Positions 1-9,533 of a DNA stretch of 64,000 bases are shown in pieces; the first letter of the stretch is position 1; the number at the start of each line of letters is the position of its first letter. The stretch spans positions 2,031,760-2,095,759 of the forward strand of contig NZ_LT669941.1 in assembly GCF_900128505.1 (NCBI RefSeq), given 5' to 3'. The stretch comes from Parabacteroides timonensis (GTDB taxonomy: Bacteria; Bacteroidota; Bacteroidia; Bacteroidales; Tannerellaceae). The translations under genes were made by a program, and so were the position numbers. The notes below the pieces were generated by a model. That model worked only from the letters and a program-made list of their open reading frames with translations. It searched no databases and was not told the DNA's origin.

Positions 1-1506
1 GATAAACTGCGCACGATCAACCTTTTCCTCGAAAACTGCGAAAGGGCGGCAGTAGCCGAAGACGTACTAGCCCACTATCAGGGGGTTGCCCGCTTCTTCC
101 GTGCCCGTTTCTATATGGACAAGGTGAAACGCTTCTCCGATGTTCCCTGGTACGAAAAGACATTGACTACCGCAGATGAAGATTTATACAAGCCGCGCGA
201 CTCAAGGGATTTCGTCATTCAGAAGATATTCGAGGATTTCCAGTTCGCCGCCGAACATGTAAAGACCGGCCAGGAGACCGGTGCCGTAGATAAATGGGTT
301 GTCCTCACTTATATGGCGCGTCATGCCTTATATGAGGGTACTTACCGTAAGTATCACGACGAGCTGAACCTGCAAAGTTCTGCCGGCACTTACCTGAAAA
401 TGGCAGCCGATGTTGCCCTTCAAATCATGAACGAAGGAGGCTTCAGCATCTACACGACAGGTGATGTAGACAACGATTATCACACCTTGTTCGAAAGTTC
501 CGACCTGAGTACCAACCCGGAAATCATTCTGGCGACCTACTTCGACAGGAAGATACAGGGGAACGGCTTCTGGGCCTTTATGTTCGGTAATTATATCCCC
601 TGTCCGACCAAAGACTTGGTACAGTCGTACCTGATGAAAGACGGTTCTTACTACTCCACCCAACCGGGTTACGAGACCAAACAGTTCGTCGAAGAGTTCC
701 AGAACCGTGACCCGCGTATGTGGCAGACTCTCGCCTGGCCGGGATGGGAGCTGATCAACACAATGACCTATGCGCCGGGAGCAGGCATCTATGTGCAGAA
801 CCTGAATAAAAACTTCTCGGGTTACCATCAAATCAAAGGTTTTATCAATAATAAGGACGAAGACTATTACCTGGGCATAGACTATCCGGTACTCCGCTAT
901 GCCGAAGTGTTGCTGACCTATGCCGAAGCCCGTGCCGAACTGGGCGAACTGACGCAGGACGACCTGAACAAAACAATCAACCTGCTCCGTTCACGCACCG
1001 GCATCCCTGCCATGAAACTGAATCCGATAGCCGATCCGATCATGCAGAAAGCCTTCCCGAATATCTCTTCCACCCTGCAGGAGATACGCCGCGAACGCCG
1101 TGTCGAACTGGCCCTCGAAGGTTTCCGCTACGACGACCTGATGCGCTGGAAAGCCGGAAAGCTATTGGAAAAAGAACCCGAAGGCCTCTACTTTCCCTCT
1201 CTAGGCAAGTTCGACCTGACCGGAGACGGCATCGAAGATATTTACCTAATCCCTTCTTCACAGGATATCCCTGCCGAAGCAGACAAAGAAAGCAACTCAC
1301 TGGGCAAAAAGCTGGTCTATTACAGAACCGGAACGATCGACGACACGAACGCAACCGTCTACCTGACAGAAGGCACGAAAGGAAATATCCTGACCATCAA
1401 AGAGATCGGCACGTTCCAGGAGCCTAAGTTCTACTATCGCCCCGTTCCCAAACACGAAATGGAACTGAATCCGGCACTGGCTCCGCAGTTGTTCGGATGG
1501 GAATAG
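1..1506 (+). CDS. SusD/RagB-family outer-membrane glycan-binding lipoprotein (5' end outside window)
   Basis: The frame is open from base 1, so the N-terminus and lipoprotein signal lie upstream; 501 residues are visible. The C-terminal half carries family hallmarks: an RYAEVLLTYAEA helix followed by an RSRTGIP segment, then RRERRVELALEGFRYDDLMRW shortly before the end. SusD proteins are surface lipoproteins that bind oligosaccharide and cap a SusC TonB-dependent channel, so a susC gene is expected just upstream. The next gene, a secreted PHP phosphodiesterase, follows after 57 bp on the same strand and probably shares the transcript. This pair is separate from the locus at 7-21 kb, which has its own SusC/SusD. 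The family assignment is firm; the substrate is unknown. Confidence 0.93.
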   Translation, partial: DKLRTINLFLENCERAAVAEDVLAHYQGVARFFRARFYMDKVKRFSDVPWYEKTLTTADEDLYKPRDSRDFVIQKIFEDFQFAAEHVKTGQETGAVDKWVVLTYMARHALYEGTYRKYHDELNLQSSAGTYLKMAADVALQIMNEGGFSIYTTGDVDNDYHTLFESSDLSTNPEIILATYFDRKIQGNGFWAFMFGNYIPCPTKDLVQSYLMKDGSYYSTQPGYETKQFVEEFQNRDPRMWQTLAWPGWELINTMTYAPGAGIYVQNLNKNFSGYHQIKGFINNKDEDYYLGIDYPVLRYAEVLLTYAEARAELGELTQDDLNKTINLLRSRTGIPAMKLNPIADPIMQKAFPNISSTLQEIRRERRVELALEGFRYDDLMRWKAGKLLEKEPEGLYFPSLGKFDLTGDGIEDIYLIPSSQDIPAEADKESNSLGKKLVYYRTGTIDDTNATVYLTEGTKGNILTIKEIGTFQEPKFYYRPVPKHEMELNPALAPQLFGWE

Positions 1507-1563
1507 TCGAATTAACAATCAGAAGCTAGAAAGAATGTATCATATATTAATGTATAAAAAGTA

Positions 1564-2688
1564 ATGAAGACAACAAACGTATTAATCGCACTATCATTAT
1601 TGGCGGCAGGTATATGCGCAAATGCGCAGGAAGCACTGCCCAAGCAGATAAAAGCAGGAAAAGAACGCGTCAAGGCACGCAAAGAGATTCGCCTGCCGCA
1701 AATCGACGGGTACAACCTATTAAAATGTGACTTCCATATCCACACGATCTTCTCTGACGGTATCGTCTGGCCGACCCTGCGGGTGCAGGAAGCCTGGGAA
1801 GAAGGCCTGGATGCAATCGCCATCACCGACCATATCGAAGGGCAGCCGGCACGTCCGGCCATCGAAAAGGGTAATCATAACTATTCTTTCGAGCTGGCCC
1901 AGGAGGAAGCGGCACGCCGGGAGATCATCCTTATCAAAGGGGGTGAAATCACCCGTTCGATGCCTCCCGGTCATTTAAATGCTTTATTCGTCAAAGACGT
2001 GAATGCCCTCGACCAGAAGGATTATATGAAAGCAATTGAAGAAGCACATAACCAGGGAGCCTTTATCCAGTGGAACCATCCGGGATGGGGTGTCGACTCT
2101 ATCCAGTGGCACGACGTGCACGAGACACTCTACCAGAAAGGTTGGCTGAACGGTATCGAGGTTTTCAACGAGTTCGAATGGTATCCGGTTGCTTTGAACT
2201 GGGTGAACGAAAAGAACCTGACCCTGCTTTGTAACACCGACGTACACGACGTAATCGAACGTTTATATGACTTCCGCACCACCAGCCACCGTCCGATGAC
2301 GCTTGTCTTGTCGAAAGACCGCACAGCTGAAGGAATCCGGGAAGCGCTCTTCGACCGCCGCACCCTGATCTGGTTTTACGACACCCTGATGGGGAAAGAA
2401 GACCTGCTGCAGAAGTTCTTCCAGGCCTCCATCGAAGTGAAACCGATCCACCACACCACTCCCGAACGTTCTTACCGGAGCATCGTCAACCGCACAGATG
2501 TCCCTTTCCTGTTAAAGAAAATCGACAAAAATGCCAACGGCTACCCGGAAACGATCGAAGTACCAGCAGGAGAAACGGTCTTGGTTATTCTGCCTAAAAA
2601 TGAAAGCAGTCAGTCGGTCAGCTATCAGGTAGACAATATGATTGTCAGCCCGGAAAAGAAATTACAAGTACAGTTATTCGGCAAGTAA
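1564..2688 (+). CDS. Secreted PHP-domain phosphodiesterase (Sb-PDE-like)
   Basis: This 374-residue protein has a hydrophobic N-terminal signal (about residues 5-21, ending near ANA). A PHP metal-binding domain starts at residue 55 with CDFHIHT and an aspartate at SDG. It continues with AITDHIEG, a KGGEITR glutamate, WNHPGW, and a late CNTDVHD motif, the usual histidine/aspartate set for a multinuclear metal centre. The Sb-PDE group of PHP proteins hydrolyses phosphodiesters; the natural substrate of Bacteroidetes members is not known to me. The signal peptide puts it in the periplasm. It sits just downstream of a susD gene, so a role in removing phosphodiester substituents from an imported glycan is possible but is inference. 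Confidence 0.85.
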   Translation: MKTTNVLIALSLLAAGICANAQEALPKQIKAGKERVKARKEIRLPQIDGYNLLKCDFHIHTIFSDGIVWPTLRVQEAWEEGLDAIAITDHIEGQPARPAIEKGNHNYSFELAQEEAARREIILIKGGEITRSMPPGHLNALFVKDVNALDQKDYMKAIEEAHNQGAFIQWNHPGWGVDSIQWHDVHETLYQKGWLNGIEVFNEFEWYPVALNWVNEKNLTLLCNTDVHDVIERLYDFRTTSHRPMTLVLSKDRTAEGIREALFDRRTLIWFYDTLMGKEDLLQKFFQASIEVKPIHHTTPERSYRSIVNRTDVPFLLKKIDKNANGYPETIEVPAGETVLVILPKNESSQSVSYQVDNMIVSPEKKLQVQLFGK

Positions 2689-2707
2689 ATATTTACCAAC
2701 CTTGTAG

Positions 2708-2732
2708 GGGCAGGTTCTAAACCTGCCCTTTT
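2708..2732 (+). terminator. Rho-independent terminator after the PHP gene
   Basis: A perfect 9-bp stem (GGGCAGGTT with AACCTGCCC, 3-base loop) is followed by TTTT. It lies 20 bp after the stop codon of the phosphodiesterase gene. Confidence 0.75.
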
Positions 2733-2807
2733 ACATTTTCCTGTTCCCATCCCATTCCCCTATTCCCACATTACTCCATTATTTCGCCTGTTATCAAAAT
2801 AAACCCC

Positions 2808-2815
2808 TATCTTTG
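2808..2815 (+). promoter_or_regulatory. Bacteroidetes -7 box (TATCTTTG) for the transporter gene
   Basis: TATCTTTG matches the TAnnTTTG -7 consensus of the Bacteroidetes housekeeping sigma factor. It lies 23 bp before the ATG at 2839. No clean TTTG is present 19 bp upstream; TTTC at 2782-2785 is the nearest candidate. Confidence 0.55.
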
Positions 2816-2838
2816 TACCTTCAACAAATAACACTGGT

Positions 2839-4509
2839 ATGGATTGGTTGCAGGAAGCTTTTTTTGAGCCGACGATGTTGCAGGCTGTTATCGTGATCTC
2901 ATTGGTTTCGGCGGTGGGATTATTTCTGGGAAAACAGAAGATATTCGGTATTTCACTGGGTATCACTTTTGTTTTCTTTGCTGGAATTATGGCCGGACAT
3001 TTAGGGATCGTTGTCAATAAGGACATGCTGAACTTTGCACAGAGTTTCGGTCTGATCCTGTTTGTCTATTCCCTGGGGCTACAGGTCGGCCCGGGTTTCT
3101 TCTCTTCACTGAAGAAAGGAGGTGTCGCTATGAATATGATGGGACTGGGCGTGATCCTGCTCGGATTGATTATGACGCTTGCCCTGCACTGGACCACAGG
3201 TGTTTCACTTCCGAATATGGTCGGATTGCTCTGCGGGGCAGTCACTAATACACCGGCACTGGGAGCTGCCCAACAGGCTTTACTCCAGGTGAATCCTGCC
3301 GATTATAAAGAAGTGACCGACATGGCATTGGCTTGTGCCGTAGCTTATCCCCTGGGCGTTGTAGGTGTGATCATGGCTATTATCCTGCTACGGAAAGTAT
3401 TCGGTAACAAGAACCTGCCGGACGAAAAGGAAAAACACAACTCTAAACCCAGTGTTACCGAATTCCATATCAGCAACCCTGCTGTCTACGACAAAAGTAT
3501 CAAAGATATCATGAAGCTGACGGAGAAACATTTCGTTATTTCACGGGTATGGCGTAACGGAAAAGTCAGTATTCCTACTTCCGATATGATACTTCACGAA
3601 GACGACCATCTATTGATTATCTCCCAAAAATCAGATACTGAAACAATCAAAGTCCTCTTCGGAGAAGAAGAAAACGTAGACTGGAACAAAGAAGATATCG
3701 ATTGGAACGCAATCGACTCACAACTGGTTTCCCGCCGTATCGTCGTCACCCGCAACCGCGTGAACGGTGTAAAGCTCGGATCACTCCGTCTGCGTAACCT
3801 CTACGGTATCAATATCACCCGTGTCAATCGTGCCGGTATCGACCTGATAGCCGACACAAACCTGCGCTTGCAAATCGGCGACCGTCTGACGATCGTCGGT
3901 GAAAAGAATGCGGTTAATAATGTAGGAAAGATACTGGGTGATGAGATCAAACGTCTGGACAACCCGAACTTGCTTGCCGTATTTATCGGCATCTCGCTGG
4001 GTGTCCTGCTGGGTTCCCTACCTATTATGCTGCCGGGCATGACTACCCCTATCAAACTGGGTATTGCCGGCGGTCCGATCATCGTAGGTATCCTGATGGG
4101 AGCCTTCGGTCCACGTTTCCACCTGACCACTTATACAACAATGAGTGCCAACCTGATGCTACGTCAACTGGGTATCGTAATCTATCTGGCAGGACTGGGA
4201 ATCGATTCGGGAGCCCACTTCTTCGAGACGGTATTCCGGGCGGAAGGCCTATTATGGATTGGTCTCGGTTTCCTGTTGACTATCGTTCCTATACTGATTG
4301 TCGGCTTCATCGCCTCTCAATTCCTCAAACTCGACTATGCCCATAACGTCGGAATGCTCTGCGGCAGTATGGCGAATCCTATGGCGTTGACCTATGCCAA
4401 CACCACAGTGGAAGGCGACGAACCTTCCGTTGCCTATGCAACGGTATATCCCCTTTCGATGTTTATCAGGGTGATATCGGCTCAACTTATTATTATGCTA
4501 TTTATGTAA
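2839..4509 (+). CDS. Aspartate:alanine-exchanger-family (YidE/YbjL-type) transporter
   Basis: The 556-residue membrane protein has two hydrophobic halves flanking two cytosolic RCK_C/TrkA-C-like domains (about residues 200-290 and 295-375, the second containing RLRNLYGINITRVNR and GDRLTIVGE). The first half carries LLCGAVTNTPALGAAQ and the second CGSMANPMALTYAN, the duplicated signature of the AAE/YidE-YbjL family. Length and architecture are typical. Family members exchange amino acids or dicarboxylates, or are uncharacterised, so the substrate here is open. The gene has its own -7 box and follows a terminator, so it is probably monocistronic. Confidence 0.9.
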   Translation: MDWLQEAFFEPTMLQAVIVISLVSAVGLFLGKQKIFGISLGITFVFFAGIMAGHLGIVVNKDMLNFAQSFGLILFVYSLGLQVGPGFFSSLKKGGVAMNMMGLGVILLGLIMTLALHWTTGVSLPNMVGLLCGAVTNTPALGAAQQALLQVNPADYKEVTDMALACAVAYPLGVVGVIMAIILLRKVFGNKNLPDEKEKHNSKPSVTEFHISNPAVYDKSIKDIMKLTEKHFVISRVWRNGKVSIPTSDMILHEDDHLLIISQKSDTETIKVLFGEEENVDWNKEDIDWNAIDSQLVSRRIVVTRNRVNGVKLGSLRLRNLYGINITRVNRAGIDLIADTNLRLQIGDRLTIVGEKNAVNNVGKILGDEIKRLDNPNLLAVFIGISLGVLLGSLPIMLPGMTTPIKLGIAGGPIIVGILMGAFGPRFHLTTYTTMSANLMLRQLGIVIYLAGLGIDSGAHFFETVFRAEGLLWIGLGFLLTIVPILIVGFIASQFLKLDYAHNVGMLCGSMANPMALTYANTTVEGDEPSVAYATVYPLSMFIRVISAQLIIMLFM

Positions 4510-4553
4510 AGTCCCTCTCCCCCCTCCCAACAAACTTTAACAAGCCAGTACTG

Positions 4554-6037
4554 TTGTATCTTTATTTTTTATGTATGCTGGCTGCCCTGTTACTGGGTAC
4601 CTGCTCGGACGATGAAGTTGGCGGCAGCGGCGGAGGATCGACCCCACAGCCGGAAGCTGGTAAAACAGCCTTCGGGTTCGCCCTGAAAGATTTCGCCAAA
4701 GGAAGTGTGCCATTGAGTAAAGCCGACGGCGACAAGCTGCCCGCCAGTGTAGCCGAATCGACTATCGACAGCCTCGCCATCTACGTCTTCAACCAGCACA
4801 CCAATAACGGACGCGCTACAAGTGTGTTTTATGTCTACCCCGATATGGATAAGGGCGACGGCAGTGCCGACGACGAAAGCGCCACAGCCGCCAACCGCTT
4901 CTACCTCACCCTCTACGGCAAAACGAAGAAGACCGGTGCCAGCGTCGTCTACAATGTCTATATGTATAAAGACAATGCGAATCAGATGAAAGACCCGATC
5001 ATCGTGAAACCTAACAATCAGTACCTGATTAAGATTAATGACCTCGACCCGACAAAGCAGAAAGCCACCATCACCGTACAGGACTGGCTGATCGGCGACA
5101 CGGTAAACTACGAAATGTCGCTCGGCAGCGTAGCCCTGAGTTGTGTGGAATTTCCGCTGACCGAAGTGACTACCGGTGGTTCCGGCCAGCTACTGCCCCT
5201 CCCCACCGCCCGTGCCAACGGTAACGGTCGAGCGGTGAATGTAGCCGTCGAAGCCGTCAGCGAATGGGAACTTGCCAAAGGCTACAACGCCGCCTGGATA
5301 CATGTCACCGAACAACCGAAATTGAACGAACATGCCAAAAGCATTAAGTTCGACCTCCTTGCCAACGACACCACCCGGACGCGCACCGGAACCATCCGCC
5401 TCTACGACCGGCAGGATACGACTATCTACCACGACCTGGTAATCATCCAGGCGGGAATAGCCGCCACGGGAACCATTGAAAAAGAGAGCGAACGCTCCGG
5501 CGACGGCTTTACCGACTTCGTCGCCCAGACCGGCGATGTTCCGCAGCATTACGACTATACATTGGGTTTCCCGGTAGGCAAGACTACCGCTGCCCCTTAC
5601 AGGAGCAGGCTGCCTCCGTGCCGGTCATCACCCTCGACGACCGCCATATCACCGGCAACCAGATCGAATTCCCGGCAACAACGACCGCCGGTGGCACGAT
5701 CTCCGAATCGGTTCAGTTCATCACCAACGACAACTGGACAGTCACTGCCGTCGAAAACGATGCCGACGGTAACCCGACCGCCACACCGGCCACCTGGCTC
5801 ACCTTCAGCAATGCCAAAGACGCCACCGGTGCAGCTATCACTGGCGGATCGGGCAGCAAGGTTCTGAAGATCACAGCGGCAGGACAGACTGAAACAGGCG
5901 GTGCAGGAACCGGTGCAGCTACACGCAATGCCACGGTAACCATCAAATGCGAGCATCCGGTAACCTCCAACGGTTCGGATAACCCGGTTATCACCCTGGA
6001 TGTTTATCAGGCAGAGATTGAGGCTACTATACCGTAA
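4554..6037 (+). pseudogene. Fimbrillin/BACON-like surface lipoprotein, interrupted by a frameshift near 5593-5598
   Basis: The first frame starts at TTG 4554 (or ATG 4575), has a short hydrophobic stretch ending in LLGTC (lipobox-like), then a fimbrillin-like region closing with IIVKPNNQYLIKINDLDP and VTVQDWLIGD. A BACON/Ig-like segment follows. At GCC-CCT-TAC (5592-5600) the reading changes: restoring one C to the CCCC run at 5593-5596 gives ccc tta cag and joins smoothly to a second frame with LQEQAASVPVITLDD, another BACON-like domain and a stop at 6037. The fimbrillin part looks short, passing directly from an N-terminal strand (SLAIYVFN) to the terminal strand, so an internal deletion is possible. 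A TATCTTTA sequence at 4557-4564 resembles a -7 box and overlaps the proposed start, making the 5' end doubtful. Either a decayed gene or a sequencing error. Confidence 0.65.
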
Positions 6038-6070
6038 ACAACTCACAAACAATTTAATAATTAAATAATT

Positions 6071-7008
6071 ATGAAACAATACATATTCCTCCTCCTCTCC
6101 CTCCTCCTTGCCTCCTGCACCGAGAAGGAGATCACCAGCGGCGAACCCCCTACGGTTCCGCAAACCGGTTTCCGGCTCTCTGCCCGTCTGGGGCAGGGAG
6201 CCGCCACCCGCGCCGTTGGCGACGCCTTCGGCGCCCAGTCAAATGAAAAGCCCCCGACAACGGCACAACGACCCTCGCCGACGATCCGAACCGCGTACAC
6301 CTCACCGAAACAGCCGTCGACAGCCGCCAGTACACCGCTGAGGTGATACTGACAGCCGGAGGCGGCTACATAGCCGACATCGTCGCTGTAGCCAACCTGC
6401 ACGAAGACTACGATTACAGCCAGATCATCACCTGGCAGGGCCTGCAAGACAGCGTATTGGTGTGGGCCATCGAAATGCCAGCGTGTACCCCCGGCACAGG
6501 GATCGACGACCCCGCCCGCCGCGCCTTTATCATGTACAGCTACGTCCGTCACGAACTGGCAAAAGAAGAGAATAACGCCTTCACACTGGCAATGGAACGC
6601 CTCGCCGCCCGCATCGACATCACCAACGAAGCGACGCCGGAGATTTCGAGAGTGACTTGTACAGGCACCGGTTGCAGCTACAGCGACACGGATAAAAATA
6701 AAAAGACCGTCAGTGCCCCGGCAACCAATATGGATGCTTCTTTCTCTTTTATGGCAATCTGTTCTTTCGATTCGGATGCCCTGGTATTTTACCCGGAGGA
6801 GTATACCGGTAGTGAATGGATCACAGTCACTCAAGGTGATCCTGTCGAGACAAAAGCATCGACAGGTATCAAACGTTCTTATACGATCAACCTGGCGGCT
6901 CAGTCTGCTCCCACAGAGGAACGTTCTGCCTTGTTGTTAATCCGCAATGCCGCCAATGCAACGGCACGGGACACGATTTATGTTAAACAGACGGTCACCC
7001 GTAAATAA
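6071..7008 (+). pseudogene. Fimbrillin-like lipoprotein with BACON-like C-terminus, frameshifted near 6243-6250
   Basis: The ATG at 6071 opens a good lipoprotein signal (hydrophobic run ending LLASC, Cys at residue 16) followed by a TRAVGD segment typical of fimbrillins. This frame would end at 6346. The other frame contains the rest: LTETAVDSRQYTAEV, a fimbrillin-type LAMERLAARIDITNEA helix/strand, and a C-terminal BACON-like region to 7008. Adding one A to the AAAA run at about 6246-6249 joins the two as NEKAPDNGTTTLADDP. The gene follows the other broken lipoprotein by 33 bp and is probably co-transcribed with it. The family call is moderate: these are Mfa/FimB-like surface or fimbrial subunits; no function beyond that is evident. 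Confidence 0.65.
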
Positions 7009-7021
7009 AACATTGAAGGAT

Positions 7022-7299
7022 ATGAATAAAACAGAATTGGTAAAATCTATATCCAGCCGCACCGCATATACGGAAACAGCTTGCTGGAATATACTGAATC
7101 TTTTGTTGGATACGATGGCAGAAGAACTAAACTCCGAAAACGATATTGCCCTGCATGGTTTCGGTTCTTTCTCACCCTGGCATCAAACCAGCCGCATCGG
7201 CCGCAATCCCCAAACTGGTAATTCCTGCATGATCTCCCCAGAGTAAGCGTCAAGTTTAAACCGGGGAAACTGTTATTAAAGAAGCTCAATAATAGGTAA
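7022..7299 (+). pseudogene. HU-family DNA-binding protein, frameshifted near 7236-7239
   Basis: The frame from ATG 7022 reads MNKTELVKSISSRT..., then HGFGSF and GRNPQTG, the diagnostic DNA-binding beta-arm motif of HU/IHF proteins. It stops early at 7246 (75 codons). Restoring one C to CCCC at 7236-7239 gives ISPRVSVKFKPGKLLLKKLNNR and a stop at 7297-7299, a normal 92-residue HU protein. The broken form would lose the last strand and helix. It lies 13 bp after the second lipoprotein gene in what looks like one operon. The HU assignment is firm; whether the frameshift is real is not decidable here. Confidence 0.8.
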
Positions 7300-7300
7300 A

Positions 7301-7340
7301 AAAGAAGCTGCACACTATATAATGTGCAGCTTCTTTTGCT
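7301..7340. terminator. Bidirectional terminator between the HU gene and the oxidoreductase gene
   Basis: A perfect 14-bp inverted repeat (7301-7314 with 7323-7336, 8-base loop) has T residues on the + side and an A run upstream that gives a U-tract on the - strand. It sits between two convergent genes and can serve both. Confidence 0.85.
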
Positions 7341-7349
7341 TTATAATTT

Positions 7350-8999
7350 TTATCCTCTTACGATCTCTTCTTTCTCTTTATCCCAGTACATCGTACGTCC
7401 TTCCAGATAAGCATGGGTTCCCATGTGGGCGGTCATGGCTTCCTGGAATGCAGCATCGATATTACAACTGGGTTGCTTGTTCTGACGGATACATTCCAGC
7501 CATTCGCGTATATGGAGGTGAGTTGTGTCGTAACGTTTGCCGCTTACATACGTATAAAGCAGGCCACGTTGGGCGAAATACAACTCAGTAGGCGACGTGA
7601 TGGCATCCACCGAATTTTGTCCCGGTACATAGGTGTAAAATGGTTCATTCGGTTTGATAATTCCCTTGTCGATCTTCTCCTTATAGATCTCGGAAGCTGG
7701 GTCGGCCTTCAGGGTAATCGTATTGGAAAGCTCCATCTGGGCGTCGTGTCCCATAATGACTTTACCACGCGGACGGTTGCTCGCCAGGGTGGCACTATAC
7801 AACATTGTCATATCGCGATCCGGAAATTCGAAGGTAGTCTGCAATACATCCGGCACAGTACGGCCATCCTTGAAGTAATAGACGCCACCGGAAGAGGTTG
7901 CCGAGTGAGGAATACCGACATCGAATATCTGGTTGATCGCATCATATTCGTGTGTCAATAGGTCACCGCTCAAACCTGTACTGTAATCCCACCAGCAACG
8001 CCAGCGGAAGAAACGTTCCAGGCTGAACTTATCACGAGGATCAGGACCTATGTACCGTTGCAGGTTATTGGAAGTCATATAGTCGGTATATTCCTTGATA
8101 CGTTCTTCCGGTCCTTCGAACTGTTTCCAGTCGATCGTTTCGGGGGAAGCACCGTCGATCAGCGGATACACCCAGGCTCCGTTCGGATCGTTACGGTTGG
8201 TACATACTTCGATCAGGGATACTTTACCGATCAGGCCTTTGTCGATGATCTCTTTAGCACGGATATAACTGTCGGTCTGACGTCCTTGGTGACCTAACTG
8301 AAATACAATACCGGTTTCTTTCACCACTTCCCGTACCTTATAAGTTTCGGGAACCGTCCACGAAAGCGGTTTCTCTACATACACATGCTTGCCGGCCTTG
8401 GCCGCTTCCATCGCCATCGTACTGTGCCAATGGTCGGGAGTCGCAATGATAACGGCGTCGATATCGTCGGCCGCCAACAGTTCCTGATAGGTTCTGTAAC
8501 GCTTCGGAGCCTTGCCGAAAGTACCGTTCGATCCTTCGCGGTGGATGTTGGAGGCAGCCAGTACAGCCGCTTCACCATATACATCGAAGATATCGCATAC
8601 GCCGGTTATTTCGATATTCAGATCGTCTTGTTGCAGGAATTGTTCGTAACGCTTGTCCTTACTGTCATTCTTTGCTCCTTCGATCAGTCCGTCGATCCAG
8701 GATGGTTCGGCGAAACCGGCACCACGCATCAACTGTTTACCACGGATACCGAAACCGATCATCCCGATACGTATCTTCTTTCCGTCCGGTTGGGCAGGGA
8801 TCATATAATGTTCCTTATCGAAACGGAAAGAACTGCCCAGGCTTTTCGTTTTTTTATCGTATTGTTGTTTCCTGTAAACACCAAAGCCCAGTGCACCCAA
8901 TACAGGGATAGTGGCAAGTGCCTTCAGGGCATTGCGTCGGCCTTCCGATTCAGGGCCTTTATTTTCTTTCGGAGTATTGTTGTTATTTTCTGTTGCCAT
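7350..8999 (-). CDS. Gfo/Idh/MocA-family NAD(P)-dependent oxidoreductase with Tat-like signal
   Basis: The 549-residue protein starts with a polar stretch and GRRNALKALATIPVLGALGFG (residues 20-40), a twin-arginine-like signal. The Rossmann fold follows with GMIGFGIRG. Later come DAVIIATPDHWH and the EKPL motif that carries the catalytic-site lysine of the Gfo/Idh/MocA family. Exported members are common in Bacteroidetes and act on sugars, often using a tightly bound cofactor. It is the last gene of the sigma-FecR-SusC-SusD locus, 4 bp after doxX, so a redox step on a sugar released by the PUL is a reasonable inference. GH109-like glycosidase activity, known for some relatives, cannot be excluded. 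Confidence 0.87.
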   Translation of the reverse strand: MATENNNNTPKENKGPESEGRRNALKALATIPVLGALGFGVYRKQQYDKKTKSLGSSFRFDKEHYMIPAQPDGKKIRIGMIGFGIRGKQLMRGAGFAEPSWIDGLIEGAKNDSKDKRYEQFLQQDDLNIEITGVCDIFDVYGEAAVLAASNIHREGSNGTFGKAPKRYRTYQELLAADDIDAVIIATPDHWHSTMAMEAAKAGKHVYVEKPLSWTVPETYKVREVVKETGIVFQLGHQGRQTDSYIRAKEIIDKGLIGKVSLIEVCTNRNDPNGAWVYPLIDGASPETIDWKQFEGPEERIKEYTDYMTSNNLQRYIGPDPRDKFSLERFFRWRCWWDYSTGLSGDLLTHEYDAINQIFDVGIPHSATSSGGVYYFKDGRTVPDVLQTTFEFPDRDMTMLYSATLASNRPRGKVIMGHDAQMELSNTITLKADPASEIYKEKIDKGIIKPNEPFYTYVPGQNSVDAITSPTELYFAQRGLLYTYVSGKRYDTTHLHIREWLECIRQNKQPSCNIDAAFQEAMTAHMGTHAYLEGRTMYWDKEKEEIVRG

Positions 9000-9003
9000 G
9001 ATA

Positions 9004-9510
9004 TTACATTAGTTTGAGTTTAGACAATAAGGGGATCGCTTTTTTCAGGTAGCGATCCAGCCCGATAATATGAGAGGTTGGGAAAGCCAACAATACAGCT
9101 AATGCCGCCATCTCGACCAGATTCTTGTCTATCCACAGATAAGATCCTTCAAACGGCATCATATATTGTGCACCGATAAATGAAGGATGGGAAAGGTAAT
9201 AAAACGTAAGCAATATCATTGCCCCGATAGAAGAGAGTTTGCTGAAAGCACCTGTAATCAGTCCAAGACCAATCAACAGCAATGCCCATTCGTTCAACGC
9301 GTTGACCATGTTCATCATAGCCGGATCGCTAGCCAATCCGGAGAAAAAGTCTGACATAAAACCTTTGGAATCCATCAGATAAGGCAATGAAGTCCATTTT
9401 GGATTCAGGATCTTCACCAACCCTTCATAGGCAAAATGCCAACCAATAAATAATCGCAGTACAACCATCGCGGTCAACTGCGCAGAAGTGTAAGAATCTT
9501 TCTGTATCAT
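9004..9510 (-). CDS. DoxX-family membrane protein
   Basis: A 168-residue protein with about four hydrophobic segments: LTAMVVLRLFIGWHFAYEGL near the N-terminus, then NEWALLLIGLGLITGAFSKL, IGAMILLTFYYL and MAALAVLLAFPTSHIIG. The order and the early R-x-x-x-GWHFxYEGL motif fit DoxX/DoxD-like proteins. Family members associate with respiratory or redox complexes. Here the gene sits immediately before an exported oxidoreductase gene and may link it to the quinone pool, which is inference. A -7 box lies just upstream, so the doxX-oxidoreductase pair may also be transcribed separately from the PUL. Confidence 0.85.
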   Translation of the reverse strand: MIQKDSYTSAQLTAMVVLRLFIGWHFAYEGLVKILNPKWTSLPYLMDSKGFMSDFFSGLASDPAMMNMVNALNEWALLLIGLGLITGAFSKLSSIGAMILLTFYYLSHPSFIGAQYMMPFEGSYLWIDKNLVEMAALAVLLAFPTSHIIGLDRYLKKAIPLLSKLKLM

Positions 9511-9533
9511 TTCATGTATTTGATTTAACCCCG

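Noticed and set aside
4593..4596. The homopolymer tracts in the fimbrillin-HU operon as phase-variation switches
   Set aside because: Tracts of four bases are too short for frequent slippage; sequencing error or decay is more likely.
5597..6163. Long minus-strand frames opposite the fimbrillin-like genes (also 6061-6834)
   Set aside because: They are GC-rich shadows of the coding strand without start signals or recognisable domains.
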